In this document: piece by piece, positions 23,884 through 33,503 of the stretch | Layout: every line of letters starts with the position of its first letter | Position numbering within the stretch: the stretch's first letter is position 1 | Source of the DNA: an uncultured Bryobacteraceae bacterium | GTDB taxonomy: Bacteria > Acidobacteriota > Terriglobia > Bryobacterales > Bryobacteraceae | NCBI GenBank assembly: GCA_938027685.1 | Contig: CALJAM010000004.1 | Location: 1-50,819 of the forward strand | Length of the DNA: 50,819 nt | Direction of reading: 5' to 3' | The notes under the pieces: model-generated | Databases searched by the model: none | Seen by the model: the letters and a program-made list of their open reading frames with translations, nothing else | Told to the model about the DNA's origin: nothing | Program-made: the position numbers and the translations under genes

Positions 23884-26814
23884 TCACAAAGGTACGACCC
23901 GAAACGGGGTCAGCGTCACCGGGCCCAGCAGGCCGGAACGCGGCAACGGCTCGAAGCCGTAGACGTTGCGCACGCCTTGCCAGCTCTGCCTCAAGCCGCC
24001 TCCGTACATGGCGGCCAGATCCGGCGGCAGAGGCGGCTCGCGCGTCCATGCCGCCACGCGGTTGATCAGCGTGTTGGTGACCTTGACGGTAAGCACGTTG
24101 ACGCCGGGCTTCAGCAGGTCCGTCACATCCAGCGACTGGCCCCGCATCCAGACGACGCCCGCGGGAGCGCCGTTGAGTTCCACTTCGCCGACGTTGCCCA
24201 GATCACCGAGGCTGAGCCGCAGGCGCAAGTCGGGCTGGAAATATTCTGCGGGCAGCTCGAATCGCGCCTCGTACGCAGCGGTCCCGCTGAAGTGCCGCGT
24301 GGCGGGGTCCTCGGTCCAGGATTCAAGGAGGAGCAACCGCTTCCGGATTCCCGCGATGCTGAGTCGCCAGGGGCCGGCGATTTCGAAGACCGCGGGAACG
24401 CCCTCAACGCGGTAGGTGCGGTCGTCCGCATAAAAGCGGCCGTTGCGCGAGGCCAGCGCCTGGCGCGGTGAGAGCACCTCGTGGAAGTTGCTCTTGCGCA
24501 CGCGGCGCGGATCGGGTTGGCCCGCGAAGACGACAAAGACGGAGGCATAAGGTGCGAGGCGCACGGGAATGCGGGTGACGCTGCCGGAGATTTCGAACTC
24601 GCCGGCGGCCCGGATGGAGCCGTCCATCGGGTCGCAGAAGTGCGGCCGGCGTGCGGTGATGCGAAAGGCGAGACGCGACACCAGGGGCCGGTCCTGAACG
24701 TTGGTGAGAAAGTAGACGTCGGCCTCCAGCCCGCGCCGGTGAGCGAAGAGCAGGCCCGTGTTCTCGCGGATGTCCTCGCGAACGAAATCACGCGTCAGGT
24801 CGGGCGGCACGTGCGTTCGCAGGAGCTTGAGGAAGGGATCGAACACCGCGGCCTTCCGATCGAGCACGTCGCGGCGGTACATGACCTTCTCCAGCAAGTA
24901 AGCGCGACCCGCGCGGTAGCGCTCTCCGGCGAAGATCCGGCGCGTCAGCTCCTTCACTCGGGCGTCGCGGGCGACGTGGTCGATGAAACCCGTGGCCGCC
25001 TGGGGGACGCGCTCGAGCGCGATGAGGACTCCACCGTTGCGCACGAACTGCTCGATCCGCTCCATGGTCTCGACGGGCAGCGCCTCGATGTTGGGCAGGA
25101 TGAGCACACGATACCGGAGGTCGCCCACGCGGATCCCCTGGCCCTCGAAGCGCGCACGGTGCCGGAGCACGTCGTCGTTGATCAGGTGGAAGTCCCAGCC
25201 GTTGGCCAGCAAAAGCGTGCCGAGATCGCCCCAGTCGAAGTCGCGCGTCCAGCGGCGTGCATTGAGCACGTCCTTGGTCCACTGGTTGGCCAGCGGCGAG
25301 TAGACGGCCACGTCGGCGACGGGCTGCCCGTAGCGCATCATCACGCAGCCGCGCGCCACGTAGTCGCTCAGGTGACGGTAATACGGCCACCAAACGTTGA
25401 CGTGGCTGATGAGCATCTCGGCACCGAAACGCCGCGTGGGCACGAACTCCATTTCCGGCGTGCCGGTGTAGCCGTGGTTGAAGAAGAGGTTCGCGCCGCT
25501 GCGCAGGAATATGTCGGAGGAGATCTTCAATTCCTCCAGCGTGTCGCGGCCCTGCTCCCAGTGCAGAAACGTGTAAGCTTCCGCGCTGATGATCCGACGT
25601 CCGTAAAGGTGCGCTCCGCCGGCCGTGTAAAGGCGCGGGCCGATGCGCGTGTCGAACCAGGGCACGGCATCCTTCTCGCCCGCCGTTATCTCCATCTCGG
25701 GAATGTGCGCCCGGCCTGCGCCTTCCAGGATGTCGGTGACGAATCCGTAGGGCTGGATGCGCGCCTGGAGGTTGTGCCGTTCGGCCCAACCGATGAAGGT
25801 GTTGAAGAAGGCTTCCATGCCCATCTCGTGAAGGAACCGGTTGACGTCGTAACGGATCCTCGGCGCGATCGCATCCGCCTCGAACCATAGAGCCGGCAGG
25901 TAACGCCTGAGATCGTATCCCTTGCGCTTGCGGAATTCCTCGAGAAAGCCTTCGCTCCAATACAGGCCGTTGGGGTAGACAGGGACCTCGAAGCTGTCCA
26001 TGAAGACGGTGGTCACGGTGCGGCCCAGTTCGTCGCCCAGGCCCGCCTTGAATCTGCCGCCCAGAAACTCGCAGTAGCGCTGCATGGCGGCCTTGCTGAG
26101 GTGATCGACGGTCGGACCTGCGGTCTCGTTGAGCACCTGCCAGAAGGCCGTCAGGAGCCAACGGCCCGGGGGTACGCGCCAGCGGATTCGCCGCCCACGC
26201 ACGAGCGTGGTCAGGTCTTGCAGCGACGCCGCCATCAAGCGCTGGTCCCGGATCCGGCCGGCGACGACGGCCAACAGCCGGTCGTCCGGGCGGACGCGCT
26301 CGAACGGCTCCGTAGGATTGCGCGGGTTCCGAACCGCGTCGAGCGGCAACTCGCGGTCGTATAGGCGCGGTCCGCGCAGCTCGACCGCAGTGGCGACCAT
26401 GTTTTTGTTACGGTCCTCCCTGGGAACCCACGGGCCGCCCCAGATCCAGCCCGGGCCGGCGAAGTTGAGCGAAACCTCCATACCGAGCCGCCTGGCGACG
26501 CTGACGGCGTGGCGCAGGCGGACGAAGTATTCCTCCGAGAGGAACTCCACGTTGCCACGCTGGTACACCGGCGGCATGGAGACGATCTCGACGCCCGCTA
26601 TGCCCTTGCTGTGCATTTCGGCGAGCTGAAACTCGATGTCCTGCGGCCGAAGGCTGTTGCCCATCCACCACCAGCGGGTCTGGGGACGGGCGTGGGGAGG
26701 CGGGTCGCGGAAGTCTTGCCGCAGCCTATCCAGATCCTGGGCGGGCCCGGCGCGCGGCGCCAGGACCACCGCACCGAGCACAGCGCACGCCGAGCATCGA
26801 AGAACTGCCCGCAT
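23884..26814 (-). CDS. Large secreted glycoside hydrolase, GH106 alpha-L-rhamnosidase-like
   Basis: The 976-residue protein has a Sec signal (about 1-25) and a catalytic region beginning PQTRWWWMGNSLRPQDIEFQLAEMHSKGIAGVEI, the opening typical of GH106-like enzymes. Candidate acidic catalytic positions occur in FMDSFEVP and the SAEAYTF region. A later alpha/beta segment (about 590-660, LILPNIEALPVETMERIEQFVRNGGVLI) resembles the glutamine-amidotransferase-like domain of such enzymes. The C-terminus is a galactose-binding jelly-roll (VGEVELNGAPAGVVWMRGQSLDVTDLLKPGVN). GGGGAG lies shortly before the ATG. It is the second gene of a two-gene operon. Removal of rhamnose from plant or bacterial polysaccharide is the family inference, not shown. 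Confidence 0.75.
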   Translation of the reverse strand: MRAVLRCSACAVLGAVVLAPRAGPAQDLDRLRQDFRDPPPHARPQTRWWWMGNSLRPQDIEFQLAEMHSKGIAGVEIVSMPPVYQRGNVEFLSEEYFVRLRHAVSVARRLGMEVSLNFAGPGWIWGGPWVPREDRNKNMVATAVELRGPRLYDRELPLDAVRNPRNPTEPFERVRPDDRLLAVVAGRIRDQRLMAASLQDLTTLVRGRRIRWRVPPGRWLLTAFWQVLNETAGPTVDHLSKAAMQRYCEFLGGRFKAGLGDELGRTVTTVFMDSFEVPVYPNGLYWSEGFLEEFRKRKGYDLRRYLPALWFEADAIAPRIRYDVNRFLHEMGMEAFFNTFIGWAERHNLQARIQPYGFVTDILEGAGRAHIPEMEITAGEKDAVPWFDTRIGPRLYTAGGAHLYGRRIISAEAYTFLHWEQGRDTLEELKISSDIFLRSGANLFFNHGYTGTPEMEFVPTRRFGAEMLISHVNVWWPYYRHLSDYVARGCVMMRYGQPVADVAVYSPLANQWTKDVLNARRWTRDFDWGDLGTLLLANGWDFHLINDDVLRHRARFEGQGIRVGDLRYRVLILPNIEALPVETMERIEQFVRNGGVLIALERVPQAATGFIDHVARDARVKELTRRIFAGERYRAGRAYLLEKVMYRRDVLDRKAAVFDPFLKLLRTHVPPDLTRDFVREDIRENTGLLFAHRRGLEADVYFLTNVQDRPLVSRLAFRITARRPHFCDPMDGSIRAAGEFEISGSVTRIPVRLAPYASVFVVFAGQPDPRRVRKSNFHEVLSPRQALASRNGRFYADDRTYRVEGVPAVFEIAGPWRLSIAGIRKRLLLLESWTEDPATRHFSGTAAYEARFELPAEYFQPDLRLRLSLGDLGNVGEVELNGAPAGVVWMRGQSLDVTDLLKPGVNVLTVKVTNTLINRVAAWTREPPLPPDLAAMYGGGLRQSWQGVRNVYGFEPLPRSGLLGPVTLTPFRVVPL

Positions 26815-26841
26815 GATCAGACTCCCCGATCAGGATCGCAT

Positions 26842-28896
26842 TCAGCGCGCTGAAGCAGGGCTCCAGTACAGCTCGAACTCGTAGATGTCGTTGCCGGGCT
26901 GGGGATCGTCGAGGTAGACTGCGACGATCCCGGTCTTCTCGGGGGAGGGTTCGTCCATCAGGTAGACCACGCCGCGGCCGCGCATCACGCGCAGCAGCCA
27001 ACGCCCGCCCCGGCGCGGTTCGACCGCGTGGAAGAACTTTACGTACCGATCCGGCACCCCGTCGCCCGCGAGCGCACGGACTTCTGCTTCTCTGCCGCGG
27101 AAGGTTACGATGGCGCGGGCGTCGACCGTACCGCGCCAGTAAAGGATCTGCTCCGCCGCCGGGTCGGCGGCGAGCAAGCGGTGATGCTCTTCGCGGGCGC
27201 GCGCGAAGCGCTCCAAGAGCTGTTCGCGTGAGGGAGCCTCGCGCAGGATGCGCTCGGCGCGTTCGCGGTCTTCGAGCATGCGCGAGGCCAGATCGATTGT
27301 CACGTCCACGCCGGCCAGATCGTAGAAGGAATGGCTGCGGCGGTAGGCGCCTGCGGAGGCCCTGAGCGCGGCAAGGTCGGCCGCCAGCTGTCTCCGGGCC
27401 TCGTCGGTAGGACGCTCGCGGTAGCGGCCGTAGCTCAGGATAGTGTGCGTGTAATCCCGCAGGAGAGCGGCCGTCGCGAGGGAGTGATCCAGCAGCCGTT
27501 CGAATTCCCGGCGCGCCTCCGTCGTCTCGATGCTCTCCCGCACGGCGAGGAAGCGTTCCCGCAGCTCGGCATAGCGACGATGGCCGCGCTCGACGCTTTC
27601 ACGCGTTTCTGCGAGCCAAGGCCGCGACATCAGATAGAGTTCGCGCAGGAACTCGTCGTGTCCGCGTCCACGGTCCCAGAGCGGGTCGCCTCGCGCCACC
27701 ACGCGGTTCACGCGGACGTGGGGCAGCGGGTTCCAGCCCAGCGCGGGGAAGGCCGGCCAGTAAAAAACATGGCGCGCAGCGGAAGCGGAATCGAGCAGGA
27801 TCCCGGCAATGGTCCCTGCTGCTTCACGGCCGAATGCGGTTTCGGCCCACTGGCGCGTGAGCTGCTCCTCGTTGGCCGTTGGGTCCTGGGCCAGCCGGGA
27901 GAAGACGTCGAATATCGCTGCTGCCATAAGGCCCGGCCTGGCGTCCCCAACCATCACACCCTGCGCGCCGCGGGCGACGGCTGCGCGCAGGGCGGAAGCG
28001 AACCAGCGGGCCGGAAAATCGAGCAAGGTTCCCAGGCCGTGATATTGGCTGTAAAGCTCGGCTTCGGCCACCGTGAGGTGCGGGGTCTGGCCGAAAGTGG
28101 GGTTGAACGCTGACCCGTAATACCAGGCATCCTGTTTCGTCAGCTTGATAGAGACCAGAAGATTCTGCTGCGGCACTTCGTCGGTAAAAGCAGCCCGGTA
28201 GATTTCGGGGACGCTGTGCAGGCCCCAATCGTTGGTGGCCCAGGTTCGAACGAGCAGGAGCTTGCCGAATTCGCCCGCAACTACGCGATGCGCCGTAAGC
28301 AGGAAGCGACGCACACGCTCCTCGATGCGGGGATTCGGTTCGCCCTCCGGGGCATGGAGCAGGTCGAGCGCCTCGAAGCCGTGGTACGGGATGACTTCAC
28401 CGAACCGGAAGGCCAGGCCGTCGAGTTCGGGGAACGCCCGGAGCAGGCGACGGTATTTGGCGGCCAGCATCTGCCAGAACAGCGGGTCGTTAACGGAGGC
28501 CTTCGCCCCAGCACGCTGGAGCCATTCGGGGCGGTAAATAGCCTCGTCACCGTATAGCAGCAGCTTCATGCCGCGGGCGTGCACGGCGCGGATGGCGGCC
28601 TCCAGGTAGGGCGCGAAGCGCCGGGCGCGTTCGCCGCCGGTCTCCTCGGGGACGTAGTTTTCCAGGCCGGCGACGAGCACGTAGTTGTAACCGAGGCTCT
28701 GTGCCTGCGCGAGGCGTTCTTCGAACCGGGCGATCAGGGTCGTCAGCTGGGCGGGGTCCGCGGGCGGCCCTTCGCGCGGGTTGCCCACACCCAGGTTGAT
28801 GCTGAGGATGCGGTAAGGGAGAGCGGCTGGGGAGGCGGTAGAGACGACCAGAACGATGACAAGGGCGCGGAGCGCGGCCGGTGGGAGAGTACTCAT
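26842..28896 (-). CDS. Secreted protein of unknown function, possible glycoside-hydrolase barrel
   Basis: I do not recognise this 684-residue protein by name. It has a Sec signal (ALRALVIVLVVSTASPAA), then a region whose pattern (ARFEERLAQAQSLGYNYVLVAGLENYV, AAIRAVHARGMKLLLYGDEAIY, FRFGE) resembles the TIM barrels of alpha-glucuronidase/hexosaminidase-type glycoside hydrolases. A helical middle (about 430-580) and a short beta-rich C-terminus (VRALAGDGVPDRYVKFFHAVEPRRGG) follow. It precedes the GH106-like gene by 27 bp, so the pair is probably co-expressed for glycan breakdown. CAGAAT on the minus strand ends 6 nt before the ATG; no Shine-Dalgarno is seen. Confidence 0.6.
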   Translation of the reverse strand: MSTLPPAALRALVIVLVVSTASPAALPYRILSINLGVGNPREGPPADPAQLTTLIARFEERLAQAQSLGYNYVLVAGLENYVPEETGGERARRFAPYLEAAIRAVHARGMKLLLYGDEAIYRPEWLQRAGAKASVNDPLFWQMLAAKYRRLLRAFPELDGLAFRFGEVIPYHGFEALDLLHAPEGEPNPRIEERVRRFLLTAHRVVAGEFGKLLLVRTWATNDWGLHSVPEIYRAAFTDEVPQQNLLVSIKLTKQDAWYYGSAFNPTFGQTPHLTVAEAELYSQYHGLGTLLDFPARWFASALRAAVARGAQGVMVGDARPGLMAAAIFDVFSRLAQDPTANEEQLTRQWAETAFGREAAGTIAGILLDSASAARHVFYWPAFPALGWNPLPHVRVNRVVARGDPLWDRGRGHDEFLRELYLMSRPWLAETRESVERGHRRYAELRERFLAVRESIETTEARREFERLLDHSLATAALLRDYTHTILSYGRYRERPTDEARRQLAADLAALRASAGAYRRSHSFYDLAGVDVTIDLASRMLEDRERAERILREAPSREQLLERFARAREEHHRLLAADPAAEQILYWRGTVDARAIVTFRGREAEVRALAGDGVPDRYVKFFHAVEPRRGGRWLLRVMRGRGVVYLMDEPSPEKTGIVAVYLDDPQPGNDIYEFELYWSPASAR

Positions 28897-28902
28897 GCAC
28901 CC

Positions 28903-28908
28903 ATTCTG
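28903..28908 (-). promoter_or_regulatory. Candidate -10 (CAGAAT) for the glycan operon
   Basis: The hexamer ends 6 nt before the ATG at 28896, the same short spacing as at 10.2, 17.4, 19.0 and 21.0 kb. No -35 match was found. Confidence 0.28.
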
Positions 28909-28955
28909 GCGCGATCGAGCAGCGCCGGGGAGCGTTAAGCTAGCCTTCGGAGCCG

Positions 28956-29471
28956 ATGGAGCCGCCGCGCCAGCATGAGCTGTTCGAGCCCGGTCCGCCA
29001 GCCCCGCGCATCTACAGCATCGGCCACTCCACGCGCAAGCTGGAAGAGCTCATCAGCGTGCTCAAACACTACGGCATCGAGCGCTTGGTCGACATCCGGC
29101 ACTTTCCGGCCAGCCGCCACAACCCGCAGTTCAACCGGGAGGAACTGGAGCGGGCGTTGCCCGATGCGGGAATCGAGTATCGCTGGCTGGTGGAGCTGGG
29201 CGGCTATCGGAGCGGCGGCTACCTGGCGCACATGGCCACGGCGGAGTTCGCCTGGGGGCTGGGGGAACTGGAGCGGTTGGCGCGCGAGCGCCCGACGGCC
29301 TTCATGTGCGCGGAGATCAAGTGGTTCCAGTGCCACCGGCGCCGCGTGGCTGACGCGCTCGTCGAGCGCGGCTGGCAGGTGGTGCACATTTTCACTGAGA
29401 AGCGCGCCGATCCGCACCGGCTGAAGACCAACCGCATCCGGTGCGAAAAGGAGCCAGACTCTCAGGGCTGA
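28956..29471 (+). CDS. DUF488-family protein
   Basis: DUF488 proteins are small soluble proteins of unknown function, often with conserved Cys/His residues. The 171-residue protein has the family opening IYSIGHSTRKLEELISVLKHYGIERLVDIRHFPASRHNPQFN and the second block MCAEIKWFQCHRRRVADAL. CGGAG stands just before the ATG. It overlaps the convergent hspR gene by 10 bp at their 3' ends. The function is not predictable. Confidence 0.85.
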   Translation: MEPPRQHELFEPGPPAPRIYSIGHSTRKLEELISVLKHYGIERLVDIRHFPASRHNPQFNREELERALPDAGIEYRWLVELGGYRSGGYLAHMATAEFAWGLGELERLARERPTAFMCAEIKWFQCHRRRVADALVERGWQVVHIFTEKRADPHRLKTNRIRCEKEPDSQG

Positions 29472-29899
29472 GCGGGCGTTTCGCGGGGGGCGCTCCTGCG
29501 CGACTGCGCACGCGCCGGGCGGGCGGGAGTGGGCGGCAGGTTGATGACGGGAATCAGCGACGTCTTGGGCTGGCTGGCGAACTGGCTGAAGCGTTCGGCC
29601 AGTTCCTCGTTGAGCGAGCGGATGAACTCCTCCATCTGCCGCTGCATCTCGAGCATCTTCTCGCGCATGTTGAGGATGATCTCGACGCCTGCGAGATTGA
29701 CGCCCAGTTCGCGCGTCAACTTGAGGATGAGCTCCAGCCGCTCGAGGTCCTCGTCGGTGTACAGGCGCGTATTGCCCTCGCTGCGCGAGGGTTTCAGCAA
29801 GCCCTCGCGCTCGTAGAGCCGCAGCGTCTGAGGGTGGATGTTGTACTGCCTGGCCACCGCCGAGATCATGTAGGCTGCTTTGGCTCGTTTCTCGGGCAT
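29462..29899 (-). CDS. hspR: HspR, MerR-family heat-shock repressor
   Basis: HspR represses dnaK-type operons by binding HAIR inverted repeats, with DnaK as co-repressor in studied species. The 145-residue protein has a MerR-type winged helix-turn-helix at the N-terminus (AYMISAVARQYNIHPQTLRLYEREGLLKPSRSEGNTRLYTDEDLERL), a helical linker with NLAGVEIILNMREKMLEMQRQMEEF (coiled coil) and a variable Pro/Arg-rich tail. It is the third gene of dnaK-dnaJ-hspR, 3 bp after dnaJ. A HAIR-like site in front of dnaK (33138-33158) is its probable target, which would make the operon self-limiting. Confidence 0.9.
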   Translation of the reverse strand: MPEKRAKAAYMISAVARQYNIHPQTLRLYEREGLLKPSRSEGNTRLYTDEDLERLELILKLTRELGVNLAGVEIILNMREKMLEMQRQMEEFIRSLNEELAERFSQFASQPKTSLIPVINLPPTPARPARAQSRRSAPRETPAQP

Positions 29900-29902
29900 G
29901 GT

Positions 29903-31045
29903 TCACACCTGAGACCAGATCGAGGCCCGCGGATCTTCGGGGTTGAGTTGAGCGAGCTCGCGCAGCAACTCTTTCGTGCGTTCGTCCCTTACCTTGGGAG
30001 GCTGCACGTAGACTTCGACAATCTGATCGCCGCGGGTGTTCTTGCGGGAGTTGAAGACGCCTTTTTCGCGCATGCGGAACTTCTGACCGCTCTGCGTGCC
30101 GGGCGGGATCTTCAGCAGGGCGCGGCCGTCGATGGTGGGCACCTCGATTTTGGCGCCGAGGCCGGCCTCCGTGACGGTGATGGGCACTCGGATGTAGATG
30201 TCGTCTCCCTGCCGCTCGAAAAAGGGGTGGGGCTCGACGCGTACGGTGATGTAGAGATCGCCGGGCGGGGCGCCGAGGGTGCCTGCGTTTCCCTTTCCGG
30301 GTACGCGGAGGCGAGTACCGGTGGAGACGCCCGGTGGGATGCGGACTTCCACGGTTTCATTGCGCAGCACGCGTCCCTCGCCGTGGCAGGTGGGACAGAC
30401 GTTGCGCAGCCGGCCCGTGCCTCCGCAGCGCGGGCAGGTCAGGGTGAACCGCATCACGCCTGCCATCTGCGTCACGTTGCCGGTGCCGTGGCACTCCGGG
30501 CAGACGGCCTCCTGTCCGCCCGTGCTGCCACTGCCGCCGCAAGCCGAGCAGACATCCTGCCGGGTGATGTTGAGCGTGACTTGGGTGCCGCGTATGGCCT
30601 GCCAGAAATCGATGTTCAGCGCATACTCGAGATCGGTTCCCTTTTCGGGCTGGCGCTGCGACCGTGTGCGGCCGAAGAACTGTTCGAAGATGTCGCCGAA
30701 ACTGAAGCCGGCGCCCGAGCTCCGGCTCGTTCCCGTACGGGTGAAGAAATCCCCGAAGTCGAAGCCGCCGAAGTCCATGCCCGGGCCGGTGCGGGTCTGC
30801 GCGCCGGGGAAGCCGGTCTCGGAGTAGAAGCCGTACTGGTCGTACATCTGGCGCTTCTTGGGATCGCTGAGGACGTCGTAGGCTTCCTGGATGCGCTTGA
30901 ACATCTCCTCGGCGGACTTGTCGCCGGGATTGACGTCGGGATGGTACTTGCGCGCCAGCCGCCGATAAGCCTTACGGATTTCTTCCGGGGAAGCGTCGCG
31001 GCGGACGCCAAGGGTCTCGTAGTAGTCGTGCGTGGCAGCCGGCAT
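29903..31045 (-). CDS. dnaJ: Chaperone DnaJ
   Basis: DnaJ delivers unfolded proteins to DnaK and stimulates its ATPase. The 380-residue protein has the J-domain (about 6-70, with HPD in KYHPDVNPG), a G/F-rich linker (70-135), four zinc-finger repeats of CxxCxGxG type ([32 protein letters not shown]) and the C-terminal substrate-binding domain. It lies 80 bp after dnaK and 3 bp before hspR. All key motifs are intact. Confidence 0.95.
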   Translation of the reverse strand: MPAATHDYYETLGVRRDASPEEIRKAYRRLARKYHPDVNPGDKSAEEMFKRIQEAYDVLSDPKKRQMYDQYGFYSETGFPGAQTRTGPGMDFGGFDFGDFFTRTGTSRSSGAGFSFGDIFEQFFGRTRSQRQPEKGTDLEYALNIDFWQAIRGTQVTLNITRQDVCSACGGSGSTGGQEAVCPECHGTGNVTQMAGVMRFTLTCPRCGGTGRLRNVCPTCHGEGRVLRNETVEVRIPPGVSTGTRLRVPGKGNAGTLGAPPGDLYITVRVEPHPFFERQGDDIYIRVPITVTEAGLGAKIEVPTIDGRALLKIPPGTQSGQKFRMREKGVFNSRKNTRGDQIVEVYVQPPKVRDERTKELLRELAQLNPEDPRASIWSQV

Positions 31046-31125
31046 CGCTCAGCACTCCGTCGACTGTGGGCAACTTGTTCGGCCGGGAGGCGGACGCGCC
31101 GGTGTGGTCGCGTCCGCCCCGGACT

Positions 31126-33036
<1,911 letters not shown>

Positions 33037-33128
33037 TTTAGCCTAATTCCTCCCCTGAGGGATCTTTCGAGGATGGGCGCCTCGTTGCGAGCTGTAGGGC
33101 CAGGCGGCGCCATCCTTAGCACAATTCC

Positions 33129-33157
33129 ATTATGAACCTTTAGTGCGATATTGTCAA
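33129..33157 (-). promoter_or_regulatory. dnaK promoter (TTGACA-17-CATAAT)
   Basis: On the minus strand a perfect -35 TTGACA (33157-33152) is followed after exactly 17 bp by CATAAT (33134-33129), five of six bases of the -10 consensus. This is the strongest sigma-70-type promoter I find in the window. Transcription would begin near 33122. Confidence 0.75.
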
Positions 33158-33158
33158 G
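33138..33158. promoter_or_regulatory. HAIR-like HspR operator overlapping the dnaK -35
   Basis: On the plus strand CTTTAGT and TGTCAAG are separated by 7 bp. The HAIR consensus is CTTGAGT-N7-ACTCAAG; the match is 11 of 14 with exact spacing. The site overlaps the -35 and half of the spacer of the dnaK promoter, as expected for a repressor operator, and the gene for HspR ends the same operon. Confidence 0.65.
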
Positions 33159-33352
33159 TCCCATGGTCTTCGGCGGTGCCTGCACCAGTGACCCTCCAGG
33201 CACGCTGTCCAGAAGGACTGCGTGGGAGCCACCCGTCGAGGCAGGCCGAGTTGACAAGGAGGGAGGAAAACGTTTGATTCCATTGAGCCTAATTTGCTGA
33301 AAAACAAACAGTTACGAGCGGATCACTTTCTTGTTGCGCCCCTTCCGTTGTG

Positions 33353-33361
33353 TGCTAAACT
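33353..33361 (+). promoter_or_regulatory. Extended -10 element TGCTAAACT upstream of dnaA
   Basis: TGCTAAACT fits TGnTAnnnT; TTGCGC lies 16 bp upstream as a weak -35. The leader to the dnaA start would be about 136 nt and would include the DnaA-box match. Confidence 0.4.
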
Positions 33362-33480
33362 TCCCCTTCCGCATGACCCAGGTGAGGTCGGGGCAAGCCG
33401 CAGTAGGCCAGCGACGATTCTTGGCCAGCCATCCCGACAGCGATAGCTGAGGTCAGGCTTTCCAGGGTAGGTTGAAATCC

Positions 33481-33489
33481 TGTGGAAAA
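33481..33489 (-). promoter_or_regulatory. DnaA-box match (TTTTCCACA)
   Basis: On the minus strand TTTTCCACA fits the relaxed consensus TTWTNCACA. It stands 14 nt before the dnaA start, where it could serve autoregulation or origin function. Only this clear match was found in the region. Confidence 0.45.
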
Positions 33490-33503
33490 GCGACAGGATA
33501 CTT

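Larger units (their letters stand above)
33037..33503. other. Divergent dnaK-dnaA regulatory region, candidate part of oriC
   Basis: These 467 bp hold the dnaK promoter and HAIR-like site (minus strand), a candidate extended -10 for dnaA (plus strand), an AT-richer stretch around 33265-33335 and one good DnaA-box match just before dnaA. Genes diverge here, dnaK-dnaJ-hspR leftward and dnaA-dnaN-gyrB rightward, as expected at an origin. The low number of DnaA boxes leaves it open whether oriC is here or elsewhere. Confidence 0.45.

Noticed and set aside
33138-33158. CIRCE element (HrcA operator) before dnaK
   Set aside because: The inverted repeat has CTT-type half-sites with a 7-bp spacer, unlike CIRCE's TTAGCACTC-N9-GAGTGCTAA; it fits HAIR, and the operon carries hspR.
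33251-33280. Second promoter on the plus strand starting at TTGACA (33251)
   Set aside because: No acceptable -10 hexamer lies 16-18 bp downstream, so the extended -10 at 33353 is preferred for dnaA.
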